7,121 nt of DNA from positions 1 through 7,121 of the forward strand of contig CAZQAO010000044.1 in assembly GCA_964591225.1 (NCBI GenBank), in the 5' to 3' direction. The DNA is from MGBC108787 sp964591225. GTDB lineage: Bacteria > Bacillota_I > Bacilli_A > RF39 > UBA660. Positions 1 through 5,834 of the stretch are shown piece by piece. Numbering within the stretch: the stretch's first letter is position 1; every line of letters starts with the position of its first letter. The notes under the pieces are model-generated. The model made no database searches. It was not told the DNA's origin and saw only the letters and a program-made list of their open reading frames with translations. The translations under genes and the position numbers were made by a program.

Positions 1-21
1 TAATTTATCATAAATTTTTAT

Positions 22-28
22 AAGGTGA
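22..28 (+). promoter_or_regulatory. Ribosome binding site deciding the ATG 34 start
   Basis: The sequence AAGGTGA sits five bases before ATG 34. It contains the alternative GTG codon at 25-27, so that GTG is unlikely to be the start. No promoter can be assigned for this gene because only 21 bases lie upstream in the window. Confidence 0.6.
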
Positions 29-33
29 AGTTT

Positions 34-255
34 ATGCGGGTTTCGGATTTACAAATAAAAGATGTAGTTTGTACTACAAATGGTAAAAAGTTAGGAAAGA
101 TTATTGATATAGATATGCAAGAAAATGGAGTTATTAACTATTTTGTCGTAGAAGAACGCCATTTTTTTAATTTATTTAAGAATAGAGAGGAAATAAATAT
201 TAATATTAGTCAAATTAAAAAAATTGGTGAAGATGTCATACTTGTTGAAATTTAA
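34..255 (+). CDS. PRC-barrel domain protein, YlmC/YmxH family
   Basis: This is a small 73-residue cytoplasmic protein with no signal peptide or membrane segment. Seen in the sequence: an N-terminal MRVSDLQ-x-KDVV start, a central NGKKLGKIIDIDM strand-turn-strand, and a C-terminal half ending IKKIGEDVILVEI. This layout is typical of the short YlmC/YmxH PRC-barrel proteins of Bacillota, which are about 75-90 residues long and have been linked to sporulation, although their biochemical role is not settled. I chose ATG 34 because the ribosome binding site AAGGTGA (22-28) lies five bases upstream. A GTG at 25 in the same frame lies inside that site and would add only three residues. The promoter of lspA overlaps the 3' end of this gene. 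Any link to sporulation is family knowledge only; nothing in this window supports it. Confidence 0.85.
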   Translation: MRVSDLQIKDVVCTTNGKKLGKIIDIDMQENGVINYFVVEERHFFNLFKNREEININISQIKKIGEDVILVEI

Positions 256-270
256 TAGTTTTGTTATAAT
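242..270 (+). promoter_or_regulatory. Sigma-A-type extended -10 promoter for lspA-rluD
   Basis: TTGTTG (242-247) and a perfect TATAAT (265-270) are separated by 17 bases. TG one base before the -10 box makes it an extended -10 (TGTTATAAT). The -35 box lies inside the last codons of the PRC-barrel gene. Transcription should start near 277, giving a leader of about 18 bases before the lspA ATG. The leader carries only a modest ribosome binding site, GAAAGAAG (278-285). Confidence 0.75.
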
Positions 271-294
271 AGAAAACGAAAGAAGCGATTTAAA

Positions 295-789
295 ATGAAT
301 CGAAAAATACTATTAATATCGATATTAACATTGTTTCTGGATCAACTTTCCAAAGTACTTGTTAGTATTTTTTTTAATATTGATGAAAAAATAGAAGTTA
401 TCAAGAATTTTTTTGCTATTCATTTTGTTAAAAATTATGGTGCTGCTTGGAGTTTGTTTTCTAATCATGGAACAATACTAATATTAATAAGTATTATAGC
501 TTTAATTATTATTATTTATTATATGTATAATTTTAAAAAGAATAAAAGAAATATTTTAGCTTTTGGTTTATTAATTGGAGGAATTATTGGTAATTTAATT
601 GATCGTATTTTTTTAGGTTATGTTCGAGATTTTTTATCTTTTCAAATTATTAATTATTCTTATCCAATATTTAATTTAGCAGATGTATTTATAGTAGTAG
701 GTATCTTTTTATTAATAATAGCCATTATCAAGGGAGAAGATCGATATGGAAGTAATAAGAGTAAAAGAAAGTGGAACAAGAATAGATAA
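295..789 (+). CDS. lspA: Lipoprotein signal peptidase (signal peptidase II)
   Basis: LspA is an aspartic protease of the cytoplasmic membrane that cuts the signal peptide of prolipoproteins just before the lipid-modified cysteine. The 164-residue length is normal to slightly long. Family motifs appear in order: DQLSK with D16 in the first helix, KNYGAAWSLF (N47, A50, A51), GNLIDR (N100, D103, R104), VRDF (D112) and FNLAD (N127, D130). D112 and D130 are 18 residues apart, and they occupy the positions of the catalytic aspartate pair in solved LspA structures. Four membrane helices are visible (about 4-27, 58-79, 87-103 and 129-146). The last 18 residues are a hydrophilic lysine/arginine-rich tail, and the DNA encoding this tail also contains the start of the downstream gene. 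The gene is followed by an rluD-family gene, an arrangement widespread in Bacillota. Confidence 0.97.
   Translation: MNRKILLISILTLFLDQLSKVLVSIFFNIDEKIEVIKNFFAIHFVKNYGAAWSLFSNHGTILILISIIALIIIIYYMYNFKKNKRNILAFGLLIGGIIGNLIDRIFLGYVRDFLSFQIINYSYPIFNLADVFIVVGIFLLIIAIIKGEDRYGSNKSKRKWNKNR
731..737 (+). promoter_or_regulatory. Ribosome binding site of the rluD-family gene, inside lspA
   Basis: AGGGAGA lies eight bases before ATG 746 and within the lspA reading frame. It fixes the start of the pseudouridine synthase gene upstream of the lspA stop and argues for translational coupling. This makes the 44-base overlap credible rather than a mis-called start. Confidence 0.7.
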
Positions 790-1645
790 ATTTTTAACGG
801 AAGAGTTAGATTATTCTCGTAGTCAAGTACAAAAAATGTTTGCAGAAAATTTAATTTTAGTCAATGAAAGAGAAGTAAAACCTAGTTATAAAATTAAAGA
901 AAATGATGTAATTAATATTTTAGGGGAACTTCATGAAGAAATAGATGTTGTTCCTACTCCTATGGATTTAAATATTTTATATGAAGATAAAGATATCATG
1001 GTAATTAATAAACCCGCAGGATTAGTAGTTCATCCCGGAAGTGGGAATAATACCAATACTCTTGCTAATGGACTTATGTATTATACTAATGAGTTAAGTG
1101 ATATAAATGGGGAAACGCGTCCTGGTATTGTACATCGTTTAGATAAAGATACTTCCGGAGTAATGTTAGTTGCTAAAACTAATAAAGCTCATCAAATATT
1201 GGCTGAGGATTTTAAAGTTCATGCTGTTAAAAGAGAATATATTGCTTTGTTAGTAGGGGAGTTTCCTCATCAAAAAGCCAAAATAGATGCTCCGATTGGG
1301 AGAGATACAACTAAAAGAAAACAATATACTGTAACTGATGTTAATGCTAAATCTGCTATTACGCATTTAGAAGTTTTAAAAAGATATCGTGGTTATACTT
1401 TAGTTAAATTACACTTAGAAACAGGTAGAACTCATCAAATTAGAGTTCATATGCGTTATATTGGTTATCCTGTTTTTAATGATCCTGTTTATGGTGTAAC
1501 TAAAATTAAAGAACATGGCCAATTCCTACATTCCCAAACTATTGATTTTATCCATCCTTTAACTAAACAACCCATGCATTTTAGTGCCCCTTTACCTGAT
1601 TATTTTACTAATTACTTAAAAACTTTAGAAGAGATAAATAATTAA
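746..1645 (+). CDS. rluD: RluD-family 23S rRNA-type pseudouridine synthase
   Basis: This is a cytoplasmic RNA-modifying enzyme that isomerises uridine to pseudouridine. The 299-residue length is typical of the RluA/RluD family. Residues about 10-60 form an S4 RNA-binding domain (TRIDKFLTEE, then SRSQVQKMF). The catalytic domain follows from about residue 75. It contains INKPAGLVVHPGSG (87-100), the signature HRLDKDTSG (130-138) with catalytic D133, and the late motif GRTHQIRVHM (227-236). The S4 plus catalytic layout matches E. coli RluD, which modifies helix 69 of 23S rRNA. Bacillota carry several paralogues (YlyB, YjbO and YhcT in Bacillus subtilis), so the exact target is inferred. The position after lspA matches B. 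subtilis ylyB. The gene overlaps lspA by 44 bases and the converging gene by 21 bases. No terminator hairpin with a T-run is visible after it. Confidence 0.95.
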   Translation: MEVIRVKESGTRIDKFLTEELDYSRSQVQKMFAENLILVNEREVKPSYKIKENDVINILGELHEEIDVVPTPMDLNILYEDKDIMVINKPAGLVVHPGSGNNTNTLANGLMYYTNELSDINGETRPGIVHRLDKDTSGVMLVAKTNKAHQILAEDFKVHAVKREYIALLVGEFPHQKAKIDAPIGRDTTKRKQYTVTDVNAKSAITHLEVLKRYRGYTLVKLHLETGRTHQIRVHMRYIGYPVFNDPVYGVTKIKEHGQFLHSQTIDFIHPLTKQPMHFSAPLPDYFTNYLKTLEEINN

Positions 1646-1957
1646 AATTTTAGCAAATACATAAACCCATAAAAAGAAATAGGGTAAAGTAAGTAGAGTA
1701 TAAGATTTAAAAATATTTTTGACATTATAAATAAATAAAAAAGCAAATATCATGTGAAAGAAAGCAATATAAAAAGTAAACATTAAATTAGATGTAAAGA
1801 TAAAGAAGAATAAGAATGCTAAAGTAAGAATGATATTACTTAGAATAATAAATAAAAAGTCATTATTTAGTTTATTATTAACAATAATTTTATAAGTAAC
1901 TATCCCATTTAAAAAATAAGTTAATATCAAGCTAATTATAAGTAGTAAGGTATTCAT
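1625..1957 (-). CDS. Small four-helix membrane protein, unknown function
   Basis: I do not recognise this 110-residue protein. It is almost wholly hydrophobic, with four predicted membrane helices (about 1-24, 33-55, 57-78 and 87-110) joined by short polar loops such as NNKLNND and NVKNIFK. There is no cleavable signal peptide and no evident catalytic motif. The reading frame is supported by an excellent ribosome binding site, AAAGGAGGT on the minus strand (1961-1969), just three bases before the ATG. The stop lies inside the 3' end of the convergent pseudouridine synthase gene, giving a 21-base tail-to-tail overlap. It diverges from the rhomboid gene across a 60-base gap. The size and shape would suit a small integral membrane accessory protein, but no partner can be named from the sequence. 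Confidence 0.75.
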   Translation of the reverse strand: MNTLLLIISLILTYFLNGIVTYKIIVNNKLNNDFLFIILSNIILTLAFLFFFIFTSNLMFTFYIAFFHMIFAFLFIYNVKNIFKSYTLLTLPYFFLWVYVFAKILIIYLF

Positions 1958-2017
1958 AAAACCTCCTTTACTAAAAAATCAATCTGTATTAAAATATATA
2001 CTTAAGGAGACAAAAAA
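1958..2017. other. Divergent intergenic region between the membrane gene and the rhomboid gene
   Basis: These 60 bases must hold the start signals for two divergent genes. The ribosome binding sites are clear on both sides: 1961-1969 on minus, and AAGGAG at 2004-2009 on plus, eight bases before ATG 2018. The rest is AT-rich. Candidate -10 elements exist (TATTAA 1987-1992 and TATATA 1995-2000 on plus), but none pairs with a convincing -35 at normal spacing, so I do not call a specific promoter. Confidence 0.5.
1961..1969 (-). promoter_or_regulatory. Strong ribosome binding site of the minus-strand membrane gene
   Basis: Read on the minus strand, the sequence is AAAGGAGGT followed by TTT and the ATG. 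It is a near-perfect match to the anti-Shine-Dalgarno sequence, although the spacing is short. It is the main evidence that the minus-strand frame is a real gene rather than a chance AT-rich open frame. Confidence 0.75.
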
Positions 2018-3166
2018 ATGAATTCGATAACAATTACAGAAAAAGATGAAATTATCATGCGTTTAGTTCATTATTTTATAACTGAAGAAAACTATACTCC
2101 CATTGTAGTTAAAGGGGTTAAAGATGAAATTTGGTTAGAGAATAGTGATGCTTATTATAAAATCATTCGTATTAATTCTAATTATATTCATAATTCTGAA
2201 CAATTTCGAATCGATACTTTGAAAGTAAAGAATGTTATGCGTCAAGTAAAGAAAAAGACTGTTTCTTTATCGATGAAAGTATTAAATTTATTATTAGATT
2301 TAAATGAAGATGTCAAAGTAGCTGATGATAAAAATATTGTTTCTTTAGCTTTAGATACAGGGGTAAGTGATGAAGATATTTCAAAGATTTCTAAATATTT
2401 TCCTCGAATTAAAAAGAAATTAGTTAAGAATTTGGATGGTATTGATTTAATATTAAATGTTACGGAAGATATTAATCAAAAGAATGAAAAAAATAATCGA
2501 ATTTATGAAGCAACATTTAAACCGAAAAAAATTGTTATTACTTATGTAATAATGGTTATATGTGTTATTTTATTTTTTGCCATGTATATTTTTGGTAATG
2601 GTAGTACGGATAATTTTACGTTGTATTCTTTTGGAGCAGTCTATGCCCCAGCCATTAAAAGTGGTCAAATATGGCGATTGTTAACGGGGACTTTTTTACA
2701 TGCTGGTATTTTACATTTACTAACTAATATGTATTCATTATTTATTATTGGTACTCAGTTAGAAAATTTTATTGGCAAGAAGAAATTTATTTTTGTCTAT
2801 TTAATTAGTGCTTTAAGTGGTAGTTTATTGTCTTGTATTTTTTCTGATGCTTTGTCTATTGGAGCGAGTGGGGCGATATTCGGTTTACTAGGTAGTATGT
2901 TGTATTTTGGTTATCACTACCGACTTTATTTAGGAAGTGTTTTAAAAGCCCAAATCATACCTGTTATCGTTTTAAACTTAATCCTCGGCTTTACAATTAG
3001 TGGTATTGATAATGCGGCTCATATTGGGGGCCTTATTGGTGGTTACCTAGCTACGATGGCTGTTGGCATTATGGGTAAATCAACTAAATCCGATCGGATT
3101 AATGGTACTATCGTTTTATCAATATATTTAGCTTTCTTAATTCTAGTCCTATTCTTTAGGCATTAA
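2018..3166 (+). CDS. Rhomboid-family intramembrane serine protease, GluP-like
   Basis: This is a predicted intramembrane protease that cleaves membrane-protein substrates within or near the bilayer. The 382-residue protein has a soluble N-terminal region (about 1-168) rich in lysine and acidic residues, then a rhomboid membrane domain (about 171-350) and a final helix (about 363-380). All rhomboid landmarks are present: WR (W219-R220), FLHAGILHLLTN (H228, H233, N237), GASGAIFG with nucleophile S284, and NAAHIGG with catalytic H335. The Ser-His dyad is therefore intact. The N-terminal region, with its DEIWLE stretch near residues 36-41, resembles the cytosolic domain of B. subtilis GluP (YqgP); this comparison is from memory. 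Unlike that protein (about 507 residues), it has no C-terminal TPR repeats and stops two residues after the last helix. AAGGAG at 2004-2009 supports the start. Confidence 0.93.
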   Translation: MNSITITEKDEIIMRLVHYFITEENYTPIVVKGVKDEIWLENSDAYYKIIRINSNYIHNSEQFRIDTLKVKNVMRQVKKKTVSLSMKVLNLLLDLNEDVKVADDKNIVSLALDTGVSDEDISKISKYFPRIKKKLVKNLDGIDLILNVTEDINQKNEKNNRIYEATFKPKKIVITYVIMVICVILFFAMYIFGNGSTDNFTLYSFGAVYAPAIKSGQIWRLLTGTFLHAGILHLLTNMYSLFIIGTQLENFIGKKKFIFVYLISALSGSLLSCIFSDALSIGASGAIFGLLGSMLYFGYHYRLYLGSVLKAQIIPVIVLNLILGFTISGIDNAAHIGGLIGGYLATMAVGIMGKSTKSDRINGTIVLSIYLAFLILVLFFRH

Positions 3167-3180
3167 AATACTTCGCTAAT

Positions 3181-3209
3181 TTGACTTTTTAGGCAAAAAA
3201 TGATACAAT
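3181..3209 (+). promoter_or_regulatory. Strong sigma-A-type promoter for the HELGH lipoprotein gene
   Basis: TTGACT (3181-3186) and TACAAT (3204-3209) are separated by exactly 17 bases, with TG one base before the -10 box (TGATACAAT). This is the best-matching complete promoter in the window. The start of transcription should fall near 3216, about 19 bases before ATG 3235. The ribosome binding site AAGGGGG (3223-3229) lies within that leader, five bases before the ATG. The promoter lies 14 bases after the rhomboid stop codon, so the two genes can be expressed independently. Confidence 0.82.
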
Positions 3210-3234
3210 TGTTCTAATAAATAAGGGGGTTTAT

Positions 3235-4878
3235 ATGAAAAAGAATAGAAAAGTTGCATCTTTTTTACTGGCTAGTGCTACCTTAATGCAAACACTAGGG
3301 TGTGCTAAAGAAGATATGCCCGAAGAAAAACCAGTTACGGTTTTAGAATATACTGAAGATAGGGAAGAACATATTAATGAAATTAACGATAATGAAAAAG
3401 ATATCGATGATATAATATTAACTTATTTAGAACAAGACAAAAATATTTCTAAAATTGGAGAACAATCGGTGGCGACTATTTTTGAAATGGAAAATGAAAA
3501 TGCTAGTACCGATGAATTTCATATGACGGAAAATAATGTGGAACAACAAGTACTAGGTTATGCTAATACTTCAAAACCACTTACTCATAGTTATAGTAGT
3601 CTTTATAATACTCATGATAATTCGATTAAGTGGGAAAATGTTAGTGAAGTAATTTATCAAAATAGTAAAACGGCCCCTAATGATTATGTAGCTTTATCTG
3701 AATCAGATACTTTATATGTTACCTCAATTATCAAAGACTATATTACCAAAGTCGCTCAAGATTTTCCTAATCTAGATATGGCAGAAATAGCGTGTAAGTT
3801 AGAAAATCTAAGTCTTTATTATGGAAAGACAAACGATGCCTACGATGCTACTTCGACACCTACTTATATAGTTTATTTTAATACGGATCAAAATGTTTTA
3901 GAAGCAGATAGCACTGGTAGTTTAACAGCTCACGAATTAGGTCATTTTTTGTGTTTTGGTTGTACTTGTCAAAACTTAAGAGATTCCTTTTCAGCTAGTG
4001 GTATTAATATTAACACTCCTGAAAGTGCTTTTGATGAAAATCAAAAATTAATACCTTATCATTTATTAAATATGAATGGTTTATCTTATCGTTTTATTGA
4101 AGAAGTAGCTACAGAACGACTTATGTATATGTACTATGGCGAACTTCCAGAACGTTACTATGAAAGCCAAGCAATTGTTGATAATATTGAATTTGTCTTA
4201 TCTTTAGATGAAAATCATCAAATTGATCAATATGTCGAAAATTGTCTTTATCATGAACCTATTGAATTTATCCAACAATTTCCAGTTGGTCTTTCTAATA
4301 CCGAAGAAAATTTTACTGATAATGTTCGCATGCTATCTATTTATGATGCTTTGTTAGTAGATAGTTATCCCAATAATTTATTCTTAGAACAATGTTTAGA
4401 TAAATGCCAAAGTGAAGAAGAAAAATCTAGTACTTTAGGCAATTTAATTACTTATAGTCAATCGCAATTAAGTAAATTATTCTTTACTAATTTAATAACG
4501 GTAAATGAAGCTCATCCTGATAAAAACAATATACCTTTTTATGCTGAAATGGTGCATTTATTTGAAAAAAGAATGAATCAAGCTAATGAATTATTAGCTA
4601 ATAAAGTAAATTTAGAAGATTTATCTTTAGTTAATGATAATTATCAAAATTATTATCAAAAAATGTTAGCAGATTATATTAATTACTTAGGTGATTTTTA
4701 TCAAGATGATAAAATCCAAGAAACTTGGGAGAAAGCTTATCGTGTTTATAATAACTTAGAATATATTCCTGACTATGTTTCTCGTAATTCTTTAATGTTA
4801 TATGCTAATTTAGAGAGTGCTTCAGAAAGTAATAGTCTTACTTTTCCTAGGTTATTATTTATTAAAAAGGAACAATAA
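3235..4878 (+). CDS. Exported putative lipoprotein with HELGH zinc-metalloprotease motif, family unknown
   Basis: I do not recognise the family of this 547-residue protein. The N-terminus is a signal peptide: lysine/arginine-rich MKKNRK, a short hydrophobic core (about 8-19), then TLGC with C23 as candidate lipidation site. Threonine at -3 and leucine at -2 make the lipobox atypical. Residues 24-100 are acidic and probably a flexible linker. The only catalytic signature is HELGH (233-237), the HExxH zinc motif, in which H233 and H237 would bind zinc and E234 would act as the base. A later FIEEVATE (287-294) offers E289, E290 or E294 as a third ligand, as in gluzincin-type proteases. C240, C243 and C245 follow the zinc motif directly. 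The region after about 310 looks helical, with no repeats or membrane segment. Peptidase activity outside the membrane is inferred from the motif alone. Confidence 0.85.
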   Translation: MKKNRKVASFLLASATLMQTLGCAKEDMPEEKPVTVLEYTEDREEHINEINDNEKDIDDIILTYLEQDKNISKIGEQSVATIFEMENENASTDEFHMTENNVEQQVLGYANTSKPLTHSYSSLYNTHDNSIKWENVSEVIYQNSKTAPNDYVALSESDTLYVTSIIKDYITKVAQDFPNLDMAEIACKLENLSLYYGKTNDAYDATSTPTYIVYFNTDQNVLEADSTGSLTAHELGHFLCFGCTCQNLRDSFSASGININTPESAFDENQKLIPYHLLNMNGLSYRFIEEVATERLMYMYYGELPERYYESQAIVDNIEFVLSLDENHQIDQYVENCLYHEPIEFIQQFPVGLSNTEENFTDNVRMLSIYDALLVDSYPNNLFLEQCLDKCQSEEEKSSTLGNLITYSQSQLSKLFFTNLITVNEAHPDKNNIPFYAEMVHLFEKRMNQANELLANKVNLEDLSLVNDNYQNYYQKMLADYINYLGDFYQDDKIQETWEKAYRVYNNLEYIPDYVSRNSLMLYANLESASESNSLTFPRLLFIKKEQ

Positions 4879-4893
4879 AGTATTCCTTTTTTT
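4864..4893 (+). terminator. Probable Rho-independent terminator of the HELGH lipoprotein gene
   Basis: AAAAAGGAA (4864-4872) pairs with TTCCTTTTT (4883-4891) around a 10-base loop, followed by two more T. The stem is AU-rich with only two G-C pairs, so it may be weak. The left arm is coding sequence (the last codons, IKKEQ), and the stop codon lies in the loop. The run of seven T (4887-4893) supports termination. Confidence 0.6.
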
Positions 4894-4906
4894 AAATCTT
4901 TATAAA

Positions 4907-4915
4907 TGCTATAAT
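4907..4915 (+). promoter_or_regulatory. Extended -10 promoter for the ABC exporter operon
   Basis: TGCTATAAT is a perfect -10 box (4910-4915) with the extended TG element. No TTGACA-like -35 exists at the right distance; the T-run of the terminator lies there instead. Only 16 bases separate the -10 box from ATG 4932. Transcription would start near 4921-4923, at or inside the ribosome binding site GGAGG (4922-4926), giving an unusually short leader of about 10 bases. Confidence 0.6.
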
Positions 4916-4931
4916 AGCCCTGGAGGATTAT

Positions 4932-5834
4932 ATGTTAAAAGTAGAAAATATAACGAAGTATTACGGAGATGTTTTAGCAGTTGATCACTTATCTTTTGAA
5001 GTTAACAAAGGCGAAATATTTGGTCTTTTAGGAGTTAATGGCGCCGGTAAAACTACGACCTTTCGAATTATCATCGGTCTATTGGAAGCCACTAGTGGTA
5101 AAGTTACTTTAAATGGTAAACCCATTAATTATGATATTACAGATAAAATTGGTTTTCTAACTGAAGAACGAAGTTTATTAACCAAATTAACAGTTCTTGA
5201 CCAAGTTATTTATTATGGTACGTTAAAAGGAATGAAGAAAAAAGATATTGAAAATAAATTAGATATTTATTTAAAAAGATTTCATATTACTAATTATAAA
5301 AATCGGAAAATTAAAGAATTATCCAAAGGAAATCAACAAAAAGTTCAGTTTATTACCGCAATTATAAATGATCCAGAATTATTAATATTAGATGAACCTT
5401 TTTCTGGACTAGATCCTTTGAATGTCCAATTATTTATGGATGTTATTAAAGAATTACAAGCTAAAGGAACTATTATTATCTTTTCTTCTCACCGGATGGA
5501 ACATGTCGAAATGTTTTGTGAAAAATTAGTAGTCTTAGTTAAAGGTAAATCCGTTTTAGCAGGTAATTTAAAAGAAATAAAAAAATCTTATCGTAAAAAA
5601 AATATCCATATTGTCGCAGAAGATTTAGATATTAATAAATTAAAAGAATTAAGTGGCGTCGAAGATGTTTTGCAAACTGAAACGGAAGTAATTGTCAAAA
5701 TAAAGAGTCAAGACGATACTTCTCAAGTATTTCAATTAGTCAAAAATTGTCCCGAAGTTTCTAAGTTTGTCGTCGAAGATGCTACTTTAAATGAAATATT
5801 TTTAGAGAAAGTAGGAGTTTTATATGAAGAATAA
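4932..5834 (+). CDS. ABC transporter ATP-binding protein, YhaQ/NatA type
   Basis: This is the ATPase subunit of a predicted ABC exporter, acting on the cytoplasmic face with the permease encoded next. The 300-residue length fits the family. Landmarks in order: aromatic Y11 (A-loop), Walker A GVNGAGKTT (34-42, K40), signature LSKGNQQK (130-137), Walker B LLILDEP (150-156, D154 and E155), D-loop SGLD (158-161) and H-loop H187. The usual Q-loop glutamine is replaced in GFLTEER (74-80), a form I associate with the YhaQ group (COG4152) rather than with classical importers. A C-terminal extra domain (about 215-300) is the accessory region seen in NatA-like ATPases. Catalysis should be intact. The substrate is unknown: NatAB of B. 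subtilis exports sodium, but paralogues handle other compounds. The ribosome binding site GGAGG lies five bases before the ATG. Confidence 0.93.
   Translation: MLKVENITKYYGDVLAVDHLSFEVNKGEIFGLLGVNGAGKTTTFRIIIGLLEATSGKVTLNGKPINYDITDKIGFLTEERSLLTKLTVLDQVIYYGTLKGMKKKDIENKLDIYLKRFHITNYKNRKIKELSKGNQQKVQFITAIINDPELLILDEPFSGLDPLNVQLFMDVIKELQAKGTIIIFSSHRMEHVEMFCEKLVVLVKGKSVLAGNLKEIKKSYRKKNIHIVAEDLDINKLKELSGVEDVLQTETEVIVKIKSQDDTSQVFQLVKNCPEVSKFVVEDATLNEIFLEKVGVLYEE

Noticed and set aside
25..33. GTG start three codons upstream for the PRC-barrel gene
   Set aside because: The GTG is part of the ribosome binding site of ATG 34, and the MRVSDLQ start fits the family.
1658..1690. ACCC...GGGT inverted repeat downstream of the pseudouridine synthase gene as a terminator
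   Set aside because: The stem is only four pairs with mismatches inside it and no T-run follows. It also lies in the coding region of the minus-strand gene.
3155..3195. Direct repeat TTTAGGCA at 3155-3162 and 3188-3195 flanking the rhomboid stop, a possible operator
   Set aside because: Eight bases, AT-rich, one copy inside coding sequence and no symmetry; it is compatible with chance.
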